Source of the DNA: Sanyastnella coralliicola | GTDB lineage: Bacteria; Bacteroidota; Bacteroidia; Flavobacteriales_D; Sanyastnellaceae | Assembly: GCF_030845195.1 (NCBI RefSeq) | Contig: NZ_CP132543.1 | Coordinates: 3,117,501-3,181,500, forward strand | Direction of reading: 5' to 3' | DNA: 64,000 nucleotides | Part shown: positions 1 to 7,217 of the stretch, one piece after another | How positions within the stretch are numbered: the stretch's first letter is position 1 | Layout of the letters: every line of letters begins with the position of its first letter | The notes under the pieces: model-generated | The model's database searches: none | Seen by the model: the letters and a program-made list of their open reading frames with translations, nothing else | Told to the model about the DNA's origin: nothing | Position numbers and translations under genes: made by a program

Positions 1-2393
1 CCCAAAGACATTCCGATTCCTAAATCAATCACACTGAGTTCATCAATGACCGTCAGCGATTCTTGCCATTGATCTACTGGTAAGCTCAGATCGGCTTGCA
101 CCAAATCGACAAACAACTCGCCAATCTGGAAGTAGGCTTTTGTCCCACCAAAAGAAAGGGCGTTCGAAAAGACCAGTTCCGTTTCAAAGGTGAACACGTG
201 TTCTGCTTCCCCCGTTGAGGGGTCAAAATTGTAAACGACAGGACCTTGCAATAGCAAGTCACCTGGACCATTCGCCTTCAGAGGGTAAATGTAACCCTGA
301 TCAATAGGGAAGGCAGGCACATCAGAGACTACAGGCGTGTCAGCTACACCGTTTTCATTGACCAAGTAACTCTTGATGGTGTTATCTTCTCCATCGTAGA
401 ACGCGACCCAGAAGTCAACGAGATTACAGTGACGTATAGTGGTAATGCTTTCCCAATCATTCGTTTCTATCAAGATGTTCTTCTCTCCTTCAATGACTCC
501 GCCTAAGCCACCATTCAGTGTCTCGTCAATCACGTGGTAGCGAATACCGTTGGCGAAGTTATTTTCTTCTGAATCACAGGTGAAAAGGTAGATCTCATGA
601 TCAGATCCCGGCTTGCGAATAAACACCGAACCCCAATGTGACGATTGGTTCGACAACAAGCCGCCACCGTTCTGAATCTCGTTTCCTTCAGGGTCAAAAA
701 TAGCTACCCCGTTGGTTGCATACATCAAGTTCCCTGCACCATCGCAGAAGGTTGATTTGTTATGCCCGAGTGGACCAGGCAATGGTGGTTGCTCTTCAAT
801 AAGGAAGTCTTCTCCGGGGTTAAATTCCAGACCAAAGAAATTCCCAGAGCTGTTCTGGAAGTACCAAACGTTGGCTTCACGTCCGGTAGCACAATTCCCA
901 ATCGCGACATTCAACACATAGGCATCGATGCAAAGTCCGTTGGTGACGTCCAATTGAATGGTGAATACCCCGCCTTGGTCGAAGGTATAGTTCAAGATCG
1001 CTTCGGATCCTACTTCTTCTCCGTTGATCGTCCAGGTATATTCTGTGACTCCTTCAGAATCGTTCACGAATTCCAAGGTGGTTCCCACCGGCCATGTTCC
1101 TCCTTCTCCGGAGAACACTGCAGAAACTCCACAAGTCACGGTAATCACGTACTCGAACTCTTGGGTACATCCTGGCTCGTCATTGAAGACCTCTGCCACC
1201 AACTCGAATTCCCCTTCCGCGCTAGCGTCAAAAATGAAGGTCGTCTCATCAGAAACAAACACATTATCGATATACCAATTGATACCCGTAAAGTCTGTGG
1301 CATCCAATACGAACGGCTCATTATCACCCACTTCCAACTCGGTACTTCCAGCCAAAATCTCAGCCGGGAAAGGCGTCTCACAAGGGGTTGAACAACGGTC
1401 ACCGTCAAGCAAAGAAAAACGCACCTCGAGCAACGCCGCGACCATACGATCGCTTTGTCCTTGCGTGAATTGATTGAAGCAGTAGAGGTTGGTGTAGTCC
1501 ATGTAATTATCGGCCTCATCGAGTTGATCTCCTAGTCCGCCAAGCTCTACCGCACGGAATGGATTATTCTCAGAAGTATCATCTTCATCGGTAGTACAGC
1601 TGTTCGTACCGTCGTAACAGAAGTAGTTGAAGCCCACTTGGTCTGGCGGGGTATCACAAACCCAATCGCCGCTAGTTTGACAATCGTCGTTCGGACAAAG
1701 ATCTTGGAAGGTGTGGTAGAGTCCGAGGTAATGTCCGATCTCGTGAATGTGCACCTTACTGTAATCTTCCTGCGGCGTTCCAAAGAACTCCGCCTCACAC
1801 ACGATGCCGTCAATATCCATTCCATGCGCATCCGGGAAGGTCGCATAACCGACCACACCGGAGTTATTCTCTTCACGGGTGATTTGCTTCACCAGCCAGA
1901 TATTTAAATACTGTTCTGGATTCCATCGGCTCAAATCCTTCAAGTCAAGGTCTTGCGAAGGCACCAACATGTCTGTCAATGGATCTTCCACACGATTGAT
2001 CCCAGTGGTAAACTCACCGTTTGGATCTGTCCCGGCCAAGCAAAAACGAATGGGCACTGGAATTCCATCGGGGTTCCCAAACGGTCCTTCTTCATTGGCA
2101 AAGGCCGCATTCAAATGCTCAATCGCCGTTTCAATTTGAAGGTCAGAAAGGTTCTCTGGTCCATTCTCATGAATGACATGCACCACACATGGAATGACAT
2201 ATTCGCCATCGCGTTCCGCATCAGATAACTGAAGCGAACGTTCCAAGATTTGGTAATTCATGTCGATAAGCTGCTGCTGATCCCCTTCATGGGTATGCAA
2301 CATCTCCATCAGTGGATCGAAGCCACAGAATTTTTGAGAATACAGCGAGCTACATAGCAAGATTGCTACGAGGAGGGTGGATAAGGATTTCAT
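1..2393 (-). CDS. Secreted M43-family (pappalysin/cytophagalysin-like) metalloprotease, 3' end beyond the window
   Basis: The frame is open from an ATG at 2393 to the left edge (about 797 codons), so the C-terminus is missing. Residues 1-20 form a signal peptide (MKSLSTLLVAILLCSS followed by LYSQ). The zinc motif HEIGHYLGLYH lies at residues 217-227, followed by the CDTPPD motif and a Met-turn NYMDYT with Met at about 298. This arrangement is that of M43 peptidases. A PKD-like domain (ending in a YTWTINGEE-type strand and a following VTNG) comes next, then a long region of repeated beta-rich, cell-surface-like sequence. Such enzymes in Bacteroidota are usually exported and often carry a T9SS sorting domain; whether this one does cannot be seen because the end is cut off. 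The gene carries one copy of the iterated 13-mer at 1215-1227. Confidence 0.88.
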   Translation of the reverse strand, partial: MKSLSTLLVAILLCSSLYSQKFCGFDPLMEMLHTHEGDQQQLIDMNYQILERSLQLSDAERDGEYVIPCVVHVIHENGPENLSDLQIETAIEHLNAAFANEEGPFGNPDGIPVPIRFCLAGTDPNGEFTTGINRVEDPLTDMLVPSQDLDLKDLSRWNPEQYLNIWLVKQITREENNSGVVGYATFPDAHGMDIDGIVCEAEFFGTPQEDYSKVHIHEIGHYLGLYHTFQDLCPNDDCQTSGDWVCDTPPDQVGFNYFCYDGTNSCTTDEDDTSENNPFRAVELGGLGDQLDEADNYMDYTNLYCFNQFTQGQSDRMVAALLEVRFSLLDGDRCSTPCETPFPAEILAGSTELEVGDNEPFVLDATDFTGINWYIDNVFVSDETTFIFDASAEGEFELVAEVFNDEPGCTQEFEYVITVTCGVSAVFSGEGGTWPVGTTLEFVNDSEGVTEYTWTINGEEVGSEAILNYTFDQGGVFTIQLDVTNGLCIDAYVLNVAIGNCATGREANVWYFQNSSGNFFGLEFNPGEDFLIEEQPPLPGPLGHNKSTFCDGAGNLMYATNGVAIFDPEGNEIQNGGGLLSNQSSHWGSVFIRKPGSDHEIYLFTCDSEENNFANGIRYHVIDETLNGGLGGVIEGEKNILIETNDWESITTIRHCNLVDFWVAFYDGEDNTIKSYLVNENGVADTPVVSDVPAFPIDQGYIYPLKANGPGDLLLQGPVVYNFDPSTGEAEHVFTFETELVFSNALSFGGTKAYFQIGELFVDLVQADLSLPVDQWQESLTVIDELSVIDLGIGMSL
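1215..1227 (+). repeat. Iterated 13-mer TTCCGCGCTAGCG, copy 1
   Basis: Exact match to TTCCGCGCTAGCG on the plus strand. It lies inside the M43 peptidase gene, where the coding strand reads GCT AGC GCG GAA (Ala-Ser-Ala-Glu). See the finding on the iterated 13-mer. Confidence 0.8.
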
Positions 2394-2436
2394 AGCTAGT
2401 ACGTTGGTATAGGTAAAGTACGAAAATGCTGCGATA

Positions 2437-2507
2437 GTTCGTGGTTCGTGGTTCGTGGTTCGTGGTTCGTGGTTCGTGGAACGAAGATCGCGGATTGCGG
2501 ATCGCAG
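2437..2507. repeat. Heptad tandem array (GTTCGTG x6, then degenerate ATCGCGG x3)
   Basis: Six perfect head-to-tail copies of GTTCGTG occupy 2437-2478. After a short junction, ATCGCGG, ATTGCGG and ATCGCAG follow at 2487-2507, again with a 7-bp period. The array lies between the start of the M43 peptidase gene and the end of queA. No protein or RNA is supported here. Confidence 0.9.
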
Positions 2508-2586
2508 GATTGGTATTTAGAGACTAATCATGCTAACCGCCGAAGGCAGACTAATCACACTAACCGCCAGAGGCAGACTAACCAAA

Positions 2587-2649
2587 CGGACGCCGGACGC
2601 CAGACGCCGGAAAAAAACAGCCTACCGCCTACCGCTTACCGCCTCCGCC
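2587..2649. repeat. Heptad tandem arrays (CGGACGC and CTACCGC types) entering the 3' end of queA
   Basis: CGGACGC, CGGACGC, CAGACGC stand at 2587-2607, followed by CTACCGC, CTACCGC, TTACCGC, CTCCGCC at 2622-2649. Both runs have a 7-bp period. The second run overlaps the queA stop codon (2636-2638) and encodes its last few arginines. Confidence 0.85.
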
Positions 2650-3805
2650 TCAACAACGAGCCATCCCCATAACTCAAAAACCGATACCCGTTCTCCAAGG
2701 CGTGCGTATATATTTTTCGCCAATCTTCTCCAACGAGAGCTGAAACCAAGAGCAAGAGCGTTGACTTCGGGAGGTGGAAGTTGGTAAACAAGCCGTCGAT
2801 GGATCGGATGGTATAACCTGGTCGGATCATGATGGAGGTTCTGAATACCAGGTGCGTCTCTGACATCTGGTCTAACAGGAACTGCATGGCCGCTTCGTAG
2901 GATGCAAAAGGATCATCATAACTGAAGGGCATCTCTTGATCTATCAATGCCGGCATGCTCCCCTCCTGCTTCCAAACTACTGCTAGCCAATACAAGCTTT
3001 CCAGGGTACGCAAGGAGGTAGTACCTATAGCCAATCGGAATTGCGGTTTAGCCAAAGAAGCAAGGGCTTCGCGCTTTACGACGCACTCTTCATCGTGCAT
3101 CTTATGTTCGCTGACCTTGTCGGTTGACACGGGACGAAAGGTACCTGCACCCACATGCAAGGTTAGGTGCACCCATTCAGCAGGGAGCGCTTGCATGATT
3201 TCTTCTGAGAAATGGAGTCCGGCCGTTGGGGCGGCGACACTCCCAGGGTGGCTGGCGTAACTGGTTTGGTAGCGGTCATTGTCTTCTTCTTCCGCATCGC
3301 GTTGCATGTAGGGAGGCAAGGGAATCTTACCCAAGTGATCAAGCAACTCGGCCAAAGGAAGATGGGGTGTCCAGCTTAGGTCGATTAAAAAAGCGGGGCC
3401 GTCTCGTCCTACCCGGCGAGCTTCCATAGCCAGCTCACCTTCTTGAATGATGACGGGTCCTTCTTTCCATTTCCTCGCCCCTCCTACCATACACCACCAT
3501 TGGCTAGCTCCGGTATGCGTCATCGCTTCTTCCACCGTAGCTCCTTCTGGGTTTAAGAGAAAGAGCTCCACTTTTCCGCCGGTAGGCTTCTGCATAAATA
3601 CCCGCGCATGAATCACCTTGGTATCATTTAAGACAATCTGTACGGGTTCCTTGAGAATGGAAGGCAGGTCTTTAAACGAATGGTCAGTGATGGTGCCCTG
3701 GTCGTAATGCAGCAGCTTAGCCGCATCGCGTTCTTCCGCAGGGAAATGAGGAATGCAATCTTCCGGAAGGGTGTAGTCGAAATCAGAAATGGAGATGTCT
3801 TCCAT
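2636..3805 (-). CDS. queA: S-adenosylmethionine:tRNA ribosyltransferase-isomerase
   Basis: QueA transfers and isomerises the ribose of SAM onto 7-aminomethyl-deazaguanine in tRNA to give epoxyqueuosine, a cytoplasmic step in queuosine synthesis. The protein (389 aa) begins MEDISISDFDYTLPEDCIP. It contains hallmark stretches such as HVGAGTFRPV, the AAPTAGLHF loop and the near-terminal FTNFHLPKSTLL. The frame is open upstream to 3835, but the start at 3805 fits the family N-terminus and sits 4 nt behind a TATTTTTG -7 box. The last residues are LLRRRR: the 3' end and stop codon lie inside a heptad repeat array, so the normal C-terminus appears to have been replaced by repeat-encoded residues. 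Confidence 0.96.
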   Translation of the reverse strand: MEDISISDFDYTLPEDCIPHFPAEERDAAKLLHYDQGTITDHSFKDLPSILKEPVQIVLNDTKVIHARVFMQKPTGGKVELFLLNPEGATVEEAMTHTGASQWWCMVGGARKWKEGPVIIQEGELAMEARRVGRDGPAFLIDLSWTPHLPLAELLDHLGKIPLPPYMQRDAEEEDNDRYQTSYASHPGSVAAPTAGLHFSEEIMQALPAEWVHLTLHVGAGTFRPVSTDKVSEHKMHDEECVVKREALASLAKPQFRLAIGTTSLRTLESLYWLAVVWKQEGSMPALIDQEMPFSYDDPFASYEAAMQFLLDQMSETHLVFRTSIMIRPGYTIRSIDGLFTNFHLPKSTLLLLVSALVGEDWRKIYTHALENGYRFLSYGDGSLLRRRR

Positions 3806-3809
3806 GCCG

Positions 3810-3817
3810 CAAAAATA
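3810..3817 (-). promoter_or_regulatory. -7 box TATTTTTG of queA, leaderless arrangement
   Basis: TATTTTTG matches the Bacteroidota -7 consensus TAnnTTTG. Only four bases (CGGC) separate it from the queA ATG at 3805, so the transcript probably starts at or next to the start codon. The same spacing is seen upstream of the genes starting at 5271 and 24874. Confidence 0.6.
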
Positions 3818-3822
3818 GGGCA

Positions 3823-3857
3823 CAAAAAAAGACATCCTCGAACGTTTTCGAGGATGC
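3823..3857 (-). terminator. Rho-independent terminator of the mer-type operon (hairpin element A)
   Basis: Read on the minus strand, a perfect 10-bp stem (3833-3842 with 3847-3856, loop AACG) is followed by a run of T (complement of 3823-3830). It lies downstream of the GDCCVxC gene and just ahead of the queA promoter. The loop and the 16 bases on its 5' side (TAGTTAAGGTTTAAGG-like) recur in the element at 5394-5443, while the stem sequence differs. Confidence 0.8.
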
Positions 3858-4085
3858 CTTAAACCTTAACTAATAATCTCCTTATCAATAATTACTTTGA
3901 GCCGCTGACCTATTTAAAGTCTCAATTCGCCATCCTCATTCGCATGTTCGTTGATTCTTAGCTGGGAGCGTTAAGAATAAGCCTCGATACTTAATTCAAA
4001 AGCAATCCTTGTCGACTGTGACAACAATTTTTGGAGAGTTTTTTTAGAATGGAATTCAACCTCTAGCAGAGATAGGTATGGAATT

Positions 4086-4310
4086 CTAGGCGCAACAACC
4101 AGAAGAACAAGAACCACTTTTTTGGATCGGCGGACATGGCACGCTGCCATAAGAACAATATACGCAGCAATCACCCTCTTTGGGTTTTAAAATTACATTA
4201 CAATTTTCGCACTGGTAAAACCAAGAACAGGCATCCGTTGGCATCTCTTCTCTTTTCTCATGTCCACATTCAGGACAAGTAAGGGTCGACATCAATTCAA
4301 CTTCTTTCAT
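4086..4310 (-). CDS. Small cysteine-rich GDCCVxC-domain protein
   Basis: This 74-residue protein has a CPECGH zinc-ribbon-like start, a second CENC pair, the family signature GDCCVYC followed by SYGSVPCPPIQ, and a Cys-rich tail ending SGCCA. Proteins with this signature (some contain selenocysteine) are found next to mercury and other thiophilic-metal genes. A role in metal binding or handling is inferred from the cysteines and the neighbours; the biochemical function is not known to me. The ATG at 4310 overlaps the merTP stop (ATGA); an internal ATG at 4292 (MSTLTCPEC) is also possible. It is the last gene of the arsR-merTP operon and is followed by a terminator. Confidence 0.82.
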   Translation of the reverse strand: MKEVELMSTLTCPECGHEKREEMPTDACSWFYQCENCNVILKPKEGDCCVYCSYGSVPCPPIQKSGSCSSGCCA

Positions 4311-4903
4311 TTCTCTGTGATTTGATCAACTGAGTACCCAGTGGAGTTTATGGCATCCTCTATTTCTTCAATTGTCGTTTTGTTCTTATCGAATTCAACC
4401 AAAGCAGTTCCTTCATCGTAAGAAACAACCGCTGATCCAATTCCTTCTAATTCTAAAATCTGGCTTGACACATGAATTTCACAACTTTCACATGTCATTC
4501 CATCAATCGCGTACTCCACCAATTGTGCATCTTCAGTGGCAATCGGCACGCCTGACGCGTCATTTTCTGAGTAAAAGACATGGGAATAATAGGGCAGCGT
4601 CAGCATCACAATCGCAAATGCCGTTACTATCCCCAAAAACAACTTTGTTTGAATGAACTTCTGCTTTTCTTTGGGCGCACAACAATCTACTTCTTTCTGA
4701 GGCTTAAGTTTCTGATACCACGCAAAACCAAGCGTAGCCAAAGTCAAGCCAATGAGATATGGTCTTGCTGGCTCCAACCATGACATTGAAGACGCTGCAC
4801 CGCTTGTCCCAGCAATTAAAGCTACAATAGGTGTTATACAACACATAGAAGCTGCAATCGCTGTTAGCAACCCTAAACCTGCAAATTTCCCATCTGATTT
4901 CAT
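4307..4903 (-). CDS. merTP: MerTP: mercuric transport membrane protein fused to a periplasmic-type HMA domain
   Basis: The first part (residues 1-110) is MerT-like, with three hydrophobic segments. It has the vicinal Cys pair C21-C22 in MCCITP inside the first one, and a second pair C74-C75 on the loop. Residues about 128-198 form a heavy-metal-associated domain with GMTCESC (C138, C141). Such fusions pass Hg(II) across the inner membrane. The gene overlaps arsR upstream and the GDCCVxC gene downstream by 4 nt (ATGA), so the three are translationally coupled. No mercuric reductase (merA) or lyase lies in the window, so detoxification after uptake must rely on another locus or on the GDCCVxC protein. 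Base composition is AT-richer than the flanking queA and fecR regions. Confidence 0.9.
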   Translation of the reverse strand: MKSDGKFAGLGLLTAIAASMCCITPIVALIAGTSGAASSMSWLEPARPYLIGLTLATLGFAWYQKLKPQKEVDCCAPKEKQKFIQTKLFLGIVTAFAIVMLTLPYYSHVFYSENDASGVPIATEDAQLVEYAIDGMTCESCEIHVSSQILELEGIGSAVVSYDEGTALVEFDKNKTTIEEIEDAINSTGYSVDQITEK

Positions 4904-5271
4904 ACCACTTCTAAATTTGATTTCTTATCGAGAATCGCTAGGGTCGGAGACAATACCTCAGAATGATCTGGATTCAATGAATAGAATATAGTTTGCCCCT
5001 CTTTTCTGGAATAGATCAAGTCTTTGTCTTTCATTTTTCTCAGATGTTGAGAAATAGCCGAGACTGAAACCTCAAGCATATCGCTTAAATCACATGGACA
5101 TAAGTTTTCTTCCTTGTGAAGGAGGTATAGAATTGAAAGACGAGTTTCGTTGCCTGCAAGATTTAAAATCCGAGATATCGTCTCTAAATGCACAGATACA
5201 CCAGCAATAAGATGCCTGCTCCTCTCAATCTGTTCTAAATCGGCTTTGAGCCTTTGACACGAATTAACCAT
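4900..5271 (-). CDS. ArsR/SmtB-family metal-responsive repressor of the mer-type operon
   Basis: The protein (123 aa) has a winged-helix ArsR fold: NETRLSILYLL, then the metal-site motif LCPCDL (C58, C60), then the recognition helix region SVSAISQHLRKM and a beta wing RKEGQTIFYSL. The Cys-x-Cys at the start of the HTH helix is the classical thiol metal site of this family; Cys5 could contribute. It is the first gene of the operon and overlaps merTP by 4 nt. A perfect inverted repeat directly behind the -7 box (5291-5310) is the likely operator. The inferred job is derepression of merTP and the GDCCVxC gene when Hg(II) or a similar soft metal is present. Confidence 0.9.
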   Translation of the reverse strand: MVNSCQRLKADLEQIERSRHLIAGVSVHLETISRILNLAGNETRLSILYLLHKEENLCPCDLSDMLEVSVSAISQHLRKMKDKDLIYSRKEGQTIFYSLNPDHSEVLSPTLAILDKKSNLEVV

Positions 5272-5275
5272 GATA

Positions 5276-5283
5276 CAAAGTTA
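5276..5283 (-). promoter_or_regulatory. -7 box TAACTTTG of the arsR-merTP operon
   Basis: TAACTTTG is an exact TAnnTTTG match with four bases (TATC) before the arsR ATG at 5271, which suggests a leaderless transcript. Confidence 0.65.
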
Positions 5284-5290
5284 TTTCATT

Positions 5291-5310
5291 ATTTTAGAAA
5301 GTTCTAAAAT
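5291..5310. promoter_or_regulatory. Predicted ArsR operator (perfect 9-2-9 inverted repeat)
   Basis: ATTTTAGAA, two bases, TTCTAAAAT. The palindrome lies 7 bp upstream of the -7 box, across the spacer and the expected -33 region, so binding of the ArsR protein there would block RNA polymerase. AT-rich imperfect or perfect palindromes are typical ArsR/SmtB sites; assignment to this regulator is inferred from position. Confidence 0.7.
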
Positions 5311-5583
5311 ATCCCACCTTTTTCTCGGCTATTGCCCCCTATTTGTCCCCTACATTCTATCAGATAAGAAGGCACACTTAGCGAAACACCAATAAAAAAA
5401 GCCGCTCTGAACGTTTTCAAAGCGGCTCTTAAACCTTAACTAAAACTAACTATACTATTGATGACGATTCAGAGCGAATCGTACTTCATGTGGTACAAAA
5501 ATCATAAATGATACAGTTGAATCTAGCGTTACCCTACCCAAGTTTTCACAATTCTTGGTCAGCAACTGCTTTTAATTCCTAAG
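5311..5583. other. Intergenic region between the arsR operon and fecR: terminator and 3' UTR only
   Basis: Together with the arsR promoter and operator this forms a gap of about 310 bp. It contains the terminator element at 5394-5443. The remaining roughly 140 bp on the fecR side (5444-5583) show no coding potential that I can support; they would be the fecR 3' untranslated region. No small RNA or repeat other than the terminator element was recognised. Confidence 0.5.
5394..5443 (-). terminator. Rho-independent terminator downstream of fecR (hairpin element B)
   Basis: On the minus strand an 11-bp stem with one mismatch (5400-5411 with 5416-5427, loop AACG) is followed by a T run (complement of 5394-5400). 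The bases ahead of the stem read TTAGTTAAGGTTTAAG and the apex reads GAAAACGTTC, both shared with element A at 3823-3872, whereas the outer stem sequence is different but still pairs. Confidence 0.8.
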
Positions 5584-6393
5584 CTACTGTACCTGAACAG
5601 CTAACGGCTGTCCGTAGTTGTTCTCTACGTAAAGAGAAACTACTTTTAGTGCTTCTTCAGCACCTACTTCAGGAATAGAACCCGTGTATTCAACACCAGC
5701 TATCTCTGAATTAACGGCGATTTCCACGTTGTAGTACGCGGCGATGTCGTCAATAACACGCGATAAGTCTGCGCTGTAATACTGGAATCCTGAGCTCATC
5801 CAGTTTGGTTCCTGACGAACAAATTCGAAAGGCTGGCTTAGCTCTCCATTCTGAACTTTCACTGATTGACCTGGAGTGATGATGTGCGACACGCCATTGT
5901 GTGACACTTTCACTTTTCCAGTGTAACAGTCAACATGGTAAAGATCTCCGTTCTCATATACATTAAATGATGTACCGAGTACTTCAACTACTCCTTGTTC
6001 TGTTACTACAGAGAACTTCTCTCCTTTCGTTACCTCAAAGAAAGCCTCTCCTTGCAATTTCACTTCGCGGTTATCCCAATCGCCATCGTAAGCGAGGGTA
6101 GCGCCATTGTTGAGGTGGGCTACTGAACCATCAGGAAGTGCAACCTCCTGCTTTACGTCAGCAACAACCTCTTCTGTTCCTGAAGGACCAAGGACGAGGA
6201 TAGAGGCAACAAGTACCACCACCGCGGCAGCCGCCACCCAACCAAAGTTGCGTCGGCGATTGATCGATACCACCGGCGTATCTTCCATCTGGGAGATCTT
6301 CGCCTGGATAGCATTCCAGGATTCTTCTTCTGTGTGTGTCGCAGGAACTTTCCAGGACTGCAACACGTCATTCAACATCTTTTCTTTCTTCAC
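5584..6393 (-). CDS. FecR-family anti-sigma factor / sigma regulator
   Basis: Residues 1-45 are cytoplasmic with a conserved ESWNAI segment. One membrane span (about 50-68, WVAAAAVVVLVASILVLG) follows. The periplasmic FecR domain then has the typical strings VALPDGSVAHLNNG, LQGEAFFEV and VVEVLGTSFNVY, and a C-terminal STN-like end. FecR proteins hold an ECF sigma factor until the cognate TonB-dependent receptor signals occupancy. Here it is separated from the sigma gene by the receptor and a DUF4249 lipoprotein. The start is a GTG at 6393; ATG at 6378 is an alternative. Confidence 0.92.
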   Translation of the reverse strand: MKKEKMLNDVLQSWKVPATHTEEESWNAIQAKISQMEDTPVVSINRRRNFGWVAAAAVVVLVASILVLGPSGTEEVVADVKQEVALPDGSVAHLNNGATLAYDGDWDNREVKLQGEAFFEVTKGEKFSVVTEQGVVEVLGTSFNVYENGDLYHVDCYTGKVKVSHNGVSHIITPGQSVKVQNGELSQPFEFVRQEPNWMSSGFQYYSADLSRVIDDIAAYYNVEIAVNSEIAGVEYTGSIPEVGAEEALKVVSLYVENNYGQPLAVQVQ

Positions 6394-6467
6394 AACAGTC
6401 TAATTGTAGCGTTGATCGGCAATGAATACAAGCAACTTTCTTCTTCCCCTACCACTTTATCACATTT

Positions 6468-7217
6468 TTATTGCAAAAGTTCCAGATCGATCGAATTTAG
6501 GCAGGCTCCTGTCAGGTAACCAACACCCCCATCAATATTCTCTGGCCCGCCATCTATAATGTTTCCAGCGTCTCCGGGTTGGTAAAAATACAGCGCATCG
6601 TACGCGGCATCAATCGTGTAAATTTCTAGCGTATGGTTTCCGTAATAGGTGAAATCGGTATCAAATAAGGTCACCCCATTACTAGTGACCGGCACCGAGT
6701 ATTGACTCGCAAAGAACCCAGAGTTCACATCAAAAGGAATCTCCAAGGGCGTCTCTTCATTCACGCGTAAAACCAATACATGGGTCAGGTCCTCTTCATT
6801 GCTCCAAAGTACCGAGAAGATCGGTTGCCCCGAAGAGCCCGAATCAATCGGAATCGTGGTACTACTCAACTGATCAATACTCGTTTGTACAGGGATCACC
6901 GTTTCCGCGCTAGCGAAAAAAGAATCATAAGTCACCTCTAAACGATAACGAGCCCCCGCACTAATCACAAAGTTCCCATCAAGGTCAGCATAGCTACCAG
7001 CCGTAGCTTCACTCAGCTGCACGCTTTCACCTGCCTCATTGAATAAGCGAACCGTAGCTCCTGAAACAGGTACCTGCCCTGACTCGCTGATCACCGCCAC
7101 TTGCACACCGCTCACCGCTTCGCCTTCAATCAACACCGCCTGCACAAACAGCGACTGCTCGTCGTTGGCCTTTTCGCAAGACACGAACAAGATGAGTGCT
7201 ATGACGAAGAAGCGCAT
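6468..7217 (-). CDS. DUF4249-type outer-membrane-associated lipoprotein
   Basis: The N-terminus MRFFVIALILFVSCEK is a lipoprotein signal with lipobox Cys. It is followed by a beta-rich region with a carboxypeptidase-like motif (VSGATVRLFNEAGE, then LDGNFVISAG). The layout and the position directly behind a TonB-dependent receptor match DUF4249 proteins, which accompany such receptors in Bacteroidota. Function is unknown; a role as surface partner of the receptor is inferred. The ATG at 7217 overlaps the receptor stop as TAATG; an ATG at 7223 is also possible. An exact copy of the iterated 13-mer lies at 6903-6915 and encodes Ala-Ser-Ala-Glu. Confidence 0.78.
   Translation of the reverse strand: MRFFVIALILFVSCEKANDEQSLFVQAVLIEGEAVSGVQVAVISESGQVPVSGATVRLFNEAGESVQLSEATAGSYADLDGNFVISAGARYRLEVTYDSFFASAETVIPVQTSIDQLSSTTIPIDSGSSGQPIFSVLWSNEEDLTHVLVLRVNEETPLEIPFDVNSGFFASQYSVPVTSNGVTLFDTDFTYYGNHTLEIYTIDAAYDALYFYQPGDAGNIIDGGPENIDGGVGYLTGACLNSIDLELLQ
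6903..6915 (+). repeat. Iterated 13-mer TTCCGCGCTAGCG, copy 2
   Basis: Exact match on the plus strand inside the DUF4249 lipoprotein gene; the coding strand reads GCT AGC GCG GAA (Ala-Ser-Ala-Glu). Confidence 0.8.

Noticed and set aside
762-1391. Open frame of 209 codons on the plus strand
   Set aside because: It runs opposite to the M43 peptidase, whose zinc motif, signal peptide and PKD domain prove the minus-strand frame; the plus-strand translation has no features.
2448-2787. Open frames over the repeat region ahead of queA
   Set aside because: They only translate GTTCGTG and related heptads (VRGSWFVVRG-type) and overlap the real 3' end of queA.
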